The notes beneath the pieces are model-generated. The model made no database searches and was not told the origin of the DNA. It worked only from the letters and a program-made list of their open reading frames with translations. Position numbers and translations under genes: made by a program. 64,000 nt of DNA, taken from positions 250,156-314,155 of the forward strand of contig NZ_BSDD01000005.1 in NCBI RefSeq assembly GCF_030268065.1, written 5' to 3'. Positions 1 through 7,449 of the stretch are shown here, piece after piece; positions within the stretch are counted from its first letter, which is position 1, and each line of letters opens with the position of its first letter. This DNA is from Geothrix rubra. GTDB taxonomy: Bacteria; Acidobacteriota; Holophagae; Holophagales; Holophagaceae.

Positions 1-2599
1 GGGCCTTCAGGTAGGGGTTCTCCGGGTCGCAGGCCACGCCGGGCTCCCAGGCGGAGGGCACCAGCTCCAGGCCCCGCTCCGCGGCCAGGGCCTCGATCTC
101 GGCCCGCAGCTTCGAGACGTCGTCCTGGGGGATGGGGCGGATCTCCACGCCCAGGCTGCCGCGGTCCGGCGTGATGTTGTAGACGCCGGGCGTGCCCACC
201 TGGATGTAGGCGAAGCGGGCCAGGGACTGCCAGCCGTTCTCGCCCTTCAACGTGAGGTGCTTCGGGAACAGCTCGCGCAGGGCCTCCCGGGCGCCCAGGA
301 GGCGCTCGGTGAGGTCGGGGCCACTCGCCAGCCCGCTGTGGCCGCGGGTGCCCGTGGCCACCAGCTCGAAGCGCAGCACGCCCCGGTTCTGGGTGCAGAC
401 CTCGCCCCAGAGCTCCGTGCCCTTCTCGCCCGTGCGCTCCCCGGCCACGAAGAACCGAGGTTCGTAGCCCGATTCATCCTTCAGCCGCGCCAGGACGTGG
501 GGTGTGCCCATGGGCTCCAGCTCGCCGTTCTCCTCGTTGCCCACCATCAGCAGGTTCACGGGCGGATAGGGGGCACCCTTCTTCATCGTGTCCTTCATCC
601 ACACCAGGTAGGTGGCCAGGACGGTCTTCATGTCCGCGGCGCCCCGGCCCCAGAGGTAGTCGCCCTCGACCTTGGGTTCGAACTGGCTGTCGTCGGGCTC
701 GGGGGCCACCACGTCGAAGTGGCCGCAGAGCATGGCGGGCGCTTGCTCCTGGCCCGGGAAGTGGGCCAGCAGGGCGGGGAAGGTGGCCCCGTCGAAGGTG
801 CGGACGGGCACGCCGTGGTTGCGCAGGTAGTCGTGGATGAAGGTGCCGGCCCGGTGGACCTCGGCGATGCGCTCTTCGGGGCAGGCGGTGACGGAGGGGA
901 TGCGGATCAGGCGCTGGGACAGGGCCAGGATCTCGGCGGTCTTGTCGGCGTACTCCGCCTCCACCAGGGCCTCGGGCCGGGGCTGGAAGCGGATGGGGGC
1001 GCGGGCATCCAGGGAGACCTCGTCCCGCGCCCGCTCCAGGAAGTCCTGCAGCTTGTCCTCCTCGGCGCCCAGGGCCGCGAGGTTCCCGGTGAGGGCCTCG
1101 ACTTCGGCGGCCACGCGGGCCTGGCGCTCCTCCGCCAGGCGGGCCAGCAGCTCGGGCGGGACGAGGTCGGAGCCCTTGAGGTCGGCCTTCAGCCGATCGC
1201 GCATGCGCTCGGCGGTGCTGGGGGCGCCGGCGGCCATCTCCACGAGGGGCGCGAGGTCCTCCCAGAAGTCCAGGGCCTCGGCCAGGGGCCGGAGCTGGTC
1301 CAGCGTCCACGAGAGGAAGGCGCGCATGGCCACGGGCTTGGCCGTGAGGGGATCCTCGATGACGGCGCGCAGGCCCTCCCGGGCGGCCAGGTCCTCGTTG
1401 CGGCGGGCGCGGGCGATGTCCTCGGCGTCGTAGCGGAAGGCGCGGGCGAAGTCCGGGTCCCCGTAGAAACGCAGCAGCAGGAGGTGCTTCAGGGTGAGGT
1501 TGGCCACGTCCAGGGCCAGCTCGTGGCCAGGATCGTCCGTGCGCACCTCCACGCGGGCCATGGGCAGGTCGATGCGGGCGAAGAGGTTCTGGCGCTCGAT
1601 CTGGGCGGCCATGTCCTCGACATTGCGCGTCTCGCCGGCGGCGAAGAGGCCCCGGGCGTAGATGTCGTGCAGCTGGTCGCTGGTGACCTGGATGAGGCGC
1701 TCCACGGGTTCCGCCTGGGAGCGGGCGCGCACGGGGATCCAGTTGTTGTTGCCGAAGCGCACGCCGCGGCGCACCAGGTCGTAGGACAGGCGCAGGTAGT
1801 CCGGGTGGCTGCGGTTGAGGTCGGGCACGTCGAGGGCCGGCGGGTTCGGGAAGGTGAGGTTCCGGACCGACTCGTAGGGTGTGAGCCGCACGACGGGCTT
1901 CCCGTCCTCCTGGTCGGCCTGCATGGGCGTGCTGGCGCTGGTGGCGATGAAGAGGGCGGCGAAGGCGCGCATGAGCCGCGTGCCGGTGATGTAGACCTGG
2001 TTCTTGTAGTCGTCCAGGTGGCGGTCCCCGCGCTCAGCCGCGGGCAGGTGCATGAAGTCCCAGGCCAGCATGGGCTCGGGCAGGCTCAGGTTGGAGTGCG
2101 TGCCGGCCGTGGCCAGCTCGGTGCCGTACAGCTCGACGCAGCGCTGGAGGTAGCGCCGCTTGGCCAGGTGCCAGGACTCGGGCACACAGTCCGGGCCGAT
2201 CTCCGGCAGGACGAGCAGGTTGCCGTGCCAGTGGTAGAGGGGCTCGCCGAAGGCCCGGCCGTCCCTGGCCAGGGCGTTGATGAGCTCGGCCTCCAGCAGG
2301 CGTCCTTCGTACACCGTGCCCTTCGGCGTGTGGTAGGGCCGGGTCACCCACTCGATCATCCAGTGGAAGACCTCCAGCTGGTGGTAGGGCTCGGTCCAGG
2401 GTGCCAAGACCTTCGAGCGCAGGTGGTCCACGAAGGACATGTGGTCCGGTCCCGTGCCCACGGTGAGCAGCGGCCGGAACCGGGAATCCATGAGGTTCCA
2501 CTCCAGCTCCAGCCCGCAGAGCCCGCCCGAGGGGCGGGTCTCCAGCGCCGTCTGGCGCGCCAGCCGGAACTTCTCGACGAAGGCATTCAGATCAAACAC
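1..2599 (-). CDS. Glutamate-cysteine-ligase-like domain fused to M20 metallopeptidase (partial, C-terminus beyond window)
   Basis: This reading frame stays open from a GTG at 2599 to the window edge, at least 866 residues, so the C-terminus is missing. GGAG lies just upstream of the GTG, and an in-frame TGA at 2636-2638 excludes a much longer N-terminus. Residues 1 to about 530 resemble the GCS2/carboxylate-amine ligase family, with GLELEW near the start (the E-x-E type metal/ATP site) and AGTHSNLSLPEP around residue 180. From about 550 the protein is an M20 zinc peptidase: GHFDVV near residue 624 carries the first metal ligands, followed by WGRGAADMK and the GNEENGE catalytic glutamate pair. 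An amide-forming fold and an amide-hydrolysing fold therefore share one chain. No signal peptide is visible, so it is probably cytoplasmic. The substrate is unknown; a dipeptide or gamma-glutamyl compound is a guess. Confidence 0.8.
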   Translation of the reverse strand, partial: MFDLNAFVEKFRLARQTALETRPSGGLCGLELEWNLMDSRFRPLLTVGTGPDHMSFVDHLRSKVLAPWTEPYHQLEVFHWMIEWVTRPYHTPKGTVYEGRLLEAELINALARDGRAFGEPLYHWHGNLLVLPEIGPDCVPESWHLAKRRYLQRCVELYGTELATAGTHSNLSLPEPMLAWDFMHLPAAERGDRHLDDYKNQVYITGTRLMRAFAALFIATSASTPMQADQEDGKPVVRLTPYESVRNLTFPNPPALDVPDLNRSHPDYLRLSYDLVRRGVRFGNNNWIPVRARSQAEPVERLIQVTSDQLHDIYARGLFAAGETRNVEDMAAQIERQNLFARIDLPMARVEVRTDDPGHELALDVANLTLKHLLLLRFYGDPDFARAFRYDAEDIARARRNEDLAAREGLRAVIEDPLTAKPVAMRAFLSWTLDQLRPLAEALDFWEDLAPLVEMAAGAPSTAERMRDRLKADLKGSDLVPPELLARLAEERQARVAAEVEALTGNLAALGAEEDKLQDFLERARDEVSLDARAPIRFQPRPEALVEAEYADKTAEILALSQRLIRIPSVTACPEERIAEVHRAGTFIHDYLRNHGVPVRTFDGATFPALLAHFPGQEQAPAMLCGHFDVVAPEPDDSQFEPKVEGDYLWGRGAADMKTVLATYLVWMKDTMKKGAPYPPVNLLMVGNEENGELEPMGTPHVLARLKDESGYEPRFFVAGERTGEKGTELWGEVCTQNRGVLRFELVATGTRGHSGLASGPDLTERLLGAREALRELFPKHLTLKGENGWQSLARFAYIQVGTPGVYNITPDRGSLGVEIRPIPQDDVSKLRAEIEALAAERGLELVPSAWEPGVACDPENPYLKA

Positions 2600-2635
2600 G
2601 GGTGCTCCGGATTTATCAGAGACAAGACGAACTGA

Positions 2636-2719
2636 TCACCGCCAAGGCGCCAAGGACGCCAAGAAGGAGAAAAGCCATTCCTTTTGAAGTTCTTGGTGCC
2701 TTGGCGTCTTGGCGGTGAA
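2636..2719. repeat. Palindromic intergenic repeat, CGCCAAGG-word type
   Basis: Two arms of about 30 bases face each other around a loop of roughly 20 bases. The left arm reads CACCGCCAAGGCGCCAAGG and continues with a third CGCCAAG copy. The right arm, reverse-complemented, reads CACCGCCAAGACGCCAAGG and continues likewise. Each arm holds three copies of the word at 9-base spacing, so the element is both an inverted repeat and a short periodic repeat. It sits between the aminotransferase stop and the start of the fused ligase/peptidase gene. It lacks a T-tract on either strand, so it is not an ordinary intrinsic terminator. A second copy of the same type lies at 39097-39182. Confidence 0.8.
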
Positions 2720-2724
2720 TCTTT

Positions 2725-4038
2725 TCATGCGTGGAGCGTCTTGAGGGCCGTCACGAGGCGCTCTGCGGCGCCCTGGGTGCGCTCGGGGGGGGTGGCGTAG
2801 GAGAAGCGGATCCACTCGGCGCCGTAGGGGCTGAAGAAGGCGCCGGGCACCACGGCCACGCCCACTTCCTCGGCGAGGTGCTGGCCCAGGGGCTCGGAGT
2901 CGGCCCAGCCCTTGGCGTTGAGGGCGTCGCCCACGTGGAGGAAGGCGTAGTAGCCCTGGCCCAGGATGTGGCGGAGGCCCTGTTCCTTGAGGAAGCCGCG
3001 CAGCCAGGCCCGGCTGGCGTTGGTGGGTCCCACGATGGGTGCGGCGGCCTTCTGGATGCCCTGCTCGTAGGCGGCCATGGCCACGGCCAGGCTGAAGAAG
3101 GAGGGGATCACGGTGTGGGAGGCCTGGGCCACGATCACCTTCACCACGGACTCCGCGGCCAGCAGGTGGCAGTTGCGGATGTTCGAGCCGCCCAGGCTCT
3201 TCGTGATGCCGTCCAGCACCATCAGGCGCTCCCGCTGGGCGGGCTCGAAGGCCTTCAGCAGGGCGTTCACGTCGTAGGGCTCGTGGTCGCTGACGACGTG
3301 GTACATCCAGTCGAAGAGGACGAAGGCCACGCCCGCCTCCAGGGCGGCCTTGGCGAGCTCGATCTGGCGCTGCAGGGTGAGCGTCTGGCCCGTGGGGTTG
3401 TCGGGGCTGGTGATGACGAGGCCCGCCACCTTGCGGCCGTGGCGGGCGGCCTCGGCGACGCAGGCGCGGATCCCGTCCTCGCTGTAGGCCCAGCCCTCCT
3501 CGGGGCGGCCGGGCGCCCACATCACGTTGGCGCCCACGCCGTAGGGGCCCCAGTTGTAGCTGATCCAGGGCACGCGGCTGACGACGACGACGTCGCCCTG
3601 GCGGCCGTGGCCCAGGGCCAGCATGGCCTGGTAGGCCTTCTGCAGGCCGTCGCGCCCGCCCTGGGTGCCGATGACGTTGCCGGGCCCCCAGCCCGTGGCG
3701 GGATCCAGCTTCCAGTAGGCCTCGGCCACGGCCTTGCGGTAGGCCTCGGTGCCGAAGGGCATGTCGTAGGCGGTGCCGTGCTGCTTCTGCAGCTCGAAGG
3801 CGCGGTCAAGCAGCGCCTCGGGCACGCCGGGCAGGGAGGCGCCCCCGTCGCCCTGGCTGGCGTCGAAGACCGGCACGCCGGGCTGCTTCTGCTGGAACAC
3901 CTTCAGCGACTTGTTGATGAGGAACATCCGGGAGGGCGGGATGGGTGCGAGTCGGCCCAGGTGGTCGCTCGCCGGGACGAGGTTCGCCTCAGGTACAGCG
4001 AAGGCAGGCGTCTCGGAAGACAGCAACGGAGTGGACAC
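2725..4038 (-). CDS. PLP-dependent aminotransferase, class I/II
   Basis: Fold-type I aminotransferase of 437 residues. Visible landmarks are SPDNPTG near residue 212 (Asn contacts the PLP oxygen), FDWMYHVV near 241 (Asp and Tyr that hold the pyridine ring) and LDGITKSLGG near 279, whose Lys should form the Schiff base. I chose the GTG at 4038 because GGAGG lies 4 bases upstream. The open frame runs on to 4218, but the extra 60 residues look non-coding. No signal peptide is seen, so a cytoplasmic enzyme is expected. The amino-acid specificity cannot be read from the sequence. It is followed downstream by a palindromic repeat and then the ligase/peptidase fusion on the same strand. Confidence 0.88.
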   Translation of the reverse strand: MSTPLLSSETPAFAVPEANLVPASDHLGRLAPIPPSRMFLINKSLKVFQQKQPGVPVFDASQGDGGASLPGVPEALLDRAFELQKQHGTAYDMPFGTEAYRKAVAEAYWKLDPATGWGPGNVIGTQGGRDGLQKAYQAMLALGHGRQGDVVVVSRVPWISYNWGPYGVGANVMWAPGRPEEGWAYSEDGIRACVAEAARHGRKVAGLVITSPDNPTGQTLTLQRQIELAKAALEAGVAFVLFDWMYHVVSDHEPYDVNALLKAFEPAQRERLMVLDGITKSLGGSNIRNCHLLAAESVVKVIVAQASHTVIPSFFSLAVAMAAYEQGIQKAAAPIVGPTNASRAWLRGFLKEQGLRHILGQGYYAFLHVGDALNAKGWADSEPLGQHLAEEVGVAVVPGAFFSPYGAEWIRFSYATPPERTQGAAERLVTALKTLHA

Positions 4039-4365
4039 GGAACCTCCAGGGCGGATGGGGCGCAGTGGACCGATACGAAAAGGTCGTTCCCGCGGAACCG
4101 CAGGAACGACGAGCCTGGACAGCAGAATACCAGTCGTACCACCCACCCACTCCGTGAAAATGGCCGAAGGCAATTTGAAAGACGCGCCTTTTAGCGGAGT
4201 GACATAAAGCGGATCCATCGATCACCAGACCAAGAAGCGCTGGTATCCAGGAAGAGAGCGGTCCGAAGCTGGATCAAGTCGAAACCGAATGGAGTAGCCG
4301 TTCTTGTCGATGTGTCCGGTTTTCGAATGGACCACGACCTCTTCAATGGCTATTTCCTGTCGGGG
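4039..4365. other. Intergenic region without recognised gene
   Basis: This stretch lies between the aminotransferase start and the proC stop. The GGAGG used by the aminotransferase is at its low-coordinate end. Base composition is lower in GC around 4100-4260 than in the genes on either side, as expected for promoter DNA. On the minus strand a TGGTATTCT extended -10-like sequence occurs near 4120-4135, but no convincing -35 accompanies it. I see no RNA gene, repeat or credible short gene here. Confidence 0.4.
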
Positions 4366-5187
4366 CTAGGACGCCAGCTCTCCGGCCACCCGCCCGGCCG
4401 TTTCCACGCCCCGGGCCAGCACGGAGCGGATGCGGCCGTCCTCCAGGGCCAACAGGCCCGCGATGGTGCAGCCGGCGGGCGTGGTGACGTCATCCCGGAG
4501 GGAGGCCGGATGCCGGCCCGTGGCCAGCAGCATCTCGGAGGCGCCCAGGGCCACGCGGGCGGCCAGTTCCAGGGCCACGGCCCGGGGCATGCCGCGCATG
4601 ACGGCCCCCTCGGCCATGGCTTCCAGCACGAGGTAGATGAAGGCCGGGCCGCTGCCGCCCAGCCCCGTGACGGTGTCCATGTGTTTCTCGTCGAGCTGCA
4701 GTACCGCGCCCATGCAGCCGAAGATCCGCTGGGCCAGTTCGAGGTGGCGCGCTTCCGCGCCGGGGCCGGCGCAGACCACGGTCACGCCCTTGCCGATGGC
4801 GCAGGGCGTGTTGGGCATGGCCCGCACGACGGCGCAACCGGGAGCCCGCTCGGCCAGGGAGGCCGTCCGCACCCCCGCGGCGATGGAGATCACCAGGGGA
4901 TGATGGTCCAGGGCATCGGACTCCTCCAGTCGGCAAAGCAGGCCGTCCACGTCCCGGGGCTTCACGGCCAGGACGAGGATCTCCGCGCCTCGGGCGGCCT
5001 CCTCGGGATGCCGCGCGACCAGCCCCAGGGCCTCGGCATGGGCCTGGGCTGCATCCGGTCGGCGGGCGCCCACGCGCAGAGACCTCGGCGTGGCGAGGCC
5101 CTGGGCCAGGAGGCCCGTGGCGAGGGCGCGGCCCATGGTGCCGAAGCCCAGGAGGGCGGTGACGGGGAGGCGGACGGCGTGCGACAT
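4366..5187 (-). CDS. proC: Pyrroline-5-carboxylate reductase
   Basis: Catalyses the last step of proline synthesis, NAD(P)H-dependent reduction of 1-pyrroline-5-carboxylate to L-proline, in the cytoplasm. At 273 residues it has the normal family length. The Rossmann nucleotide-binding loop GFGTMG is at residues 14-19, VKP at 75-77, MPNTP at 124-128, and the family signature runs from GLGGSGPA (175-182) to DDVTTPAGCT (232-241). The ATG at 5187 is preceded by GGAG. Directly upstream, in the same direction, is a strong hairpin with a U-tract and a short proline-containing ORF. That suggests transcription attenuation, described separately. No other proline genes are adjacent. Confidence 0.95.
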   Translation of the reverse strand: MSHAVRLPVTALLGFGTMGRALATGLLAQGLATPRSLRVGARRPDAAQAHAEALGLVARHPEEAARGAEILVLAVKPRDVDGLLCRLEESDALDHHPLVISIAAGVRTASLAERAPGCAVVRAMPNTPCAIGKGVTVVCAGPGAEARHLELAQRIFGCMGAVLQLDEKHMDTVTGLGGSGPAFIYLVLEAMAEGAVMRGMPRAVALELAARVALGASEMLLATGRHPASLRDDVTTPAGCTIAGLLALEDGRIRSVLARGVETAGRVAGELAS

Positions 5188-5200
5188 GGAAACTCCGAAG

Positions 5201-5236
5201 AAAGAAAAACCCCCGACCGCGGGTGCGATCGGGGGT
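5201..5236 (-). terminator. Intrinsic terminator-like hairpin in the proC leader (candidate attenuator)
   Basis: On the minus strand the RNA forms a 9-bp stem, CCCCCGAUC with GGUCGGGGG (one G-U pair), closing an 8-base loop and followed immediately by UUUUUCUUUC. This is a textbook Rho-independent terminator, yet it lies only about 13-22 bases before the proC start codon and points into the gene. A segment at 5239-5253 (RNA GGUCGAGCCCCCACC) can pair with the 3' arm of the stem through about ten pairs with one bulge, giving a competing antiterminator structure. The hairpin is directly visible; conditional regulation is inference. A plain terminator for a short upstream transcript is the alternative. 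Confidence 0.65.
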
Positions 5237-5258
5237 GAGGTGGGGGCTCGACCTGCGT

Positions 5259-5336
5259 CTAGCTCAGTCCCTCTCCTGCCGGCGCACCGCAGGGCGGCTG
5301 GCTAGGGCGCGGGGTCTGGAGGCGGAGGGCGGACAT
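5259..5336 (-). CDS. Candidate leader peptide of proC, 25 residues with five prolines
   Basis: A 25-codon ORF begins at ATG 5336 and stops at TGA 5259-5261, about 25 bases before the terminator-like hairpin of proC. Prolines are at residues 9, 11, 14, 15 and 19, including a PP pair. A short proline-bearing ORF just before a terminator in front of a proline biosynthesis gene is what ribosome-mediated attenuation would look like. Against it, the ATG has no clear Shine-Dalgarno sequence and proline codons are common in GC-rich DNA. Coding status is unproven. Confidence 0.3.
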   Translation of the reverse strand: MSALRLQTPRPSQPPCGAPAGEGLS

Positions 5337-5380
5337 CGTGGGGGACAGTGTGGCGGAGGGCGGGTTGCGGCGCAACGGAA

Positions 5381-5475
5381 TCAGTGGGCTGCCGCTTGCA
5401 GCGCCGCCTCGTCGCGGCCCGGCTTCACCTGGCGGAGGCACACCGTCTGGAGTGGCACGAGGCGGAGGCATGCGA
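5381..5475 (-). pseudogene. Fragment of a group II PLP decarboxylase gene
   Basis: On the minus strand this segment encodes VPLQTVCLRQVKPGRDEAAL, then a few residues and a TGA at 5381-5383. The intact decarboxylase in this window (7450-8859) has VPLQTVCLRHVKPGLDEAAL in its C-terminal third. The DNA at 5401-5469 and 7623-7691 is alike at most positions and in the same frame. Nothing before RL-VPLQ or after DEAAL matches, so only about 25-30 codons survive. It is a truncated duplicate or a remnant of a lost paralogue, lying between the proC leader and the divergent M20 peptidase gene. Confidence 0.7.
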
Positions 5476-5750
5476 CCCCCAACCCCACGGGGGAAGTTCA
5501 TCTGTCGCCAGGACCTCGGAGGCGCAAGTTGGGAAGGGCGGTTGCCATTTTGAGCCGGGCTGGCACACTGCCCTTGAGACTCGTTTGCATGAATAATGAA
5601 TATGCCCCTTTCCGCTCCCATGCCGGCTTCTCCGCCGAGCCAGAGCCTGGGAACTGGGTTCCCGTTCATCCTCGGCCTTGTTAAAGGGGCTGCCCAGGCA
5701 GGGGCATGGCACCCGACGGATTCACCTGGTTCGTACCTCCGGAGGCACGC
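5476..5750. other. Upstream region of the M20 peptidase gene
   Basis: Lower GC than the flanking genes, especially around 5573-5620. TTGAGA at 5573-5578 followed 18 bases later by GAATAT is a possible weak sigma-70-type promoter for the plus-strand peptidase gene. GGAGG at 5741-5745 is its ribosome binding site. No RNA gene or convincing ORF was found here. Confidence 0.3.
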
Positions 5751-7166
5751 ATGAATACGGACGCAGCACGCAGGCAGATCGACCAGCAGTGGGATACCGA
5801 TATCATCCCGACCCTGGAGCGTTACATCGAGATCCCCAACCAGTCTCCGGACTACGATCCGGAATGGCGGACGAACGGGTTGTTGCAGCAGGCGGTCGAA
5901 CTGGCCCGGGCGTGGGTGGAGAAGCAGCACCTGCCCGGAAGCCGTCTCGAGGTGCTGACCGCCGAGGGACGCACGCCCATGCTCCTGCTCGAGGTGGAGG
6001 GTGACGGCGAGGACACGGTGCTGCTCTACGGGCATCTGGACAAGCAGCCGCCCACGGAAGGGTGGGAGGAGGGCCTGGGCGCCTACCAGCCGGTGATCCG
6101 GGACGGCAAGCTCTACGGGCGCGGAGGGGCGGACGACGGATATGCCCTGTTCGCGACCGTGTCGGCCATCCAGGCCCTCCAGGCCCAGGGCGTCAAGCAT
6201 TCGCGGCTCGTGACGCTGATCGAGTGCTGCGAGGAGAGCGGTTCAGGCGACCTGGAATACTACGTGGATCTCCTGGCGCCGAGGATCGGGACACCCGGTC
6301 TGGTCATCTGCCTGGATTCCGGCTGCGGCAACTATGAGCAGCTCTGGAGTACCGCTTCCCTCCGGGGGGTGGTCATGGGCAACCTCACGGTCCAAGTGTT
6401 GACGGAGGGTGTCCATTCCGGGGATGCCAGCGGCATTGTGCCGTCGAGCTTCCGGATCGCCCGGCAGCTGCTGAACCGCCTGGAGGATCCGGACACCGGC
6501 GAGTTGCTCCCTGAATGGCTCAAGGTCGAGATTCCGAGCTACCGCGTCGAAGAGGCCCGCAGGACGGCGCAGATCCTGGGAGACACCATCCACACCTCCT
6601 TCCCCTTCGTACCCGGCATGCGCCCGGTCACCTCGGACCTGACGGAATTGATGCTCAACCGGACCTGGCGGTCCACCCTCTCGGTGACCGGCCAGGCCGG
6701 GATGCCCGATGTGGAGCATGCGGGCAATGTGCTGCGGCCCCGGACGTCCCTGAAGCTGTCCGTCCGCCTTCCCCCGACGCTGATTGCCGAGGACGTGGTG
6801 CCTCGCCTCAAGGCGCTGCTGGAGGAGAATCCCCCCTACGGCGCCAGGGTGACCTTCGATGGCGTGGATGGCGCCTCTGGCTGGGATGCGCCGGAACTGG
6901 CTCCCTGGCTGAGGGCGACGGTCGACGAGGCCTCCCGGGCCTTCTTCGGGCGGGAGGCCTGCTACATGGGCGAGGGCGGATCCATCCCCTTCATGGGCAT
7001 GCTGGGCGAACGCTTCCCCGAGGCGCAATTCCTGATCACGGGCGTGCTCGGGCCCCAGAGCAATGCCCATGGGCCCAACGAATTCCTGCACATCCAGACG
7101 GCGAAGCACCTGACCGGCTGCGTGGCCTACGTGCTGGAACGCTACCACGCTGAAAGGAAGGGCTGA
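5751..7166 (+). CDS. M20 family metallopeptidase (carnosinase-like dipeptidase)
   Basis: A 471-residue zinc peptidase of the M20 family, CNDP/ArgE-like. The first metal-binding motif YGHLDKQP has His95 and Asp97; LYGRGGADD (residues 121-129) supplies the bridging Asp; ECCEES has the catalytic glutamate pair at 161-162; CLDSGC and NAHGPNEF supply the later ligands. The dimerisation domain lies between roughly 210 and 330. Members hydrolyse dipeptides or N-acyl amino acids, and the exact substrate is not deducible here. ATG 5751 follows GGAGG with 5-base spacing; an upstream in-frame ATG at 5706 lacks a ribosome site. No signal peptide is present, so it is cytoplasmic. It stands alone, divergent from proC. 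Confidence 0.88.
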   Translation: MNTDAARRQIDQQWDTDIIPTLERYIEIPNQSPDYDPEWRTNGLLQQAVELARAWVEKQHLPGSRLEVLTAEGRTPMLLLEVEGDGEDTVLLYGHLDKQPPTEGWEEGLGAYQPVIRDGKLYGRGGADDGYALFATVSAIQALQAQGVKHSRLVTLIECCEESGSGDLEYYVDLLAPRIGTPGLVICLDSGCGNYEQLWSTASLRGVVMGNLTVQVLTEGVHSGDASGIVPSSFRIARQLLNRLEDPDTGELLPEWLKVEIPSYRVEEARRTAQILGDTIHTSFPFVPGMRPVTSDLTELMLNRTWRSTLSVTGQAGMPDVEHAGNVLRPRTSLKLSVRLPPTLIAEDVVPRLKALLEENPPYGARVTFDGVDGASGWDAPELAPWLRATVDEASRAFFGREACYMGEGGSIPFMGMLGERFPEAQFLITGVLGPQSNAHGPNEFLHIQTAKHLTGCVAYVLERYHAERKG

Positions 7167-7449
7167 TCCCGACCGGCAGCCATTCACGATAACCACCCGG
7201 GCTGGACAGATCCAGCGATGGGCCCAGGCGTGGTTCCGTCAGGGGCCTCCTGGGGGCAAGGCCTCCACCAGGAAGCCCAGCCCTTCAGCCAGGTCCGGCA
7301 CCGCGCGTTCCCGAGCCTGCTGGGCCAAGGCCAATCCTGGGAAGGAGGGGCCTCGTGGGAGGGGCCGCGGCCCTTCCCCTATCCAAAGGACAGGAAAGCC
7401 CGGGATGCGTCCCCGCGCCTCCCCCGCGCGGGGGAGGGGGGACCTGGCG
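7167..7449. other. Intergenic region with perfect GC palindrome
   Basis: This gap separates two convergent genes. At 7418-7437 is a perfect palindrome, CCTCCCCC-GCGC-GGGGGAGG, without a T-run on either strand. It could form a strong hairpin at the 3' ends of both transcripts. On the minus strand a frame ending at 7239 gives a protein-like stretch of about 30 residues (LAEGLGFLVEALPPGG near the end), but it has no start of its own. It may be a gene remnant; I could not identify it. Confidence 0.4.

Noticed and set aside
257-2635. Long plus-strand open frame of 792 codons over the ligase/peptidase gene
   Set aside because: It is antisense to the minus-strand gene, whose ligase and M20 motifs are intact. 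GC-rich DNA commonly leaves the complementary frame open; the translation is Gly/Val/His-rich low complexity.
7418-7437. GC palindrome as intrinsic terminator
   Set aside because: Perfect stem, but no T-run on either side, so only a hairpin can be claimed.
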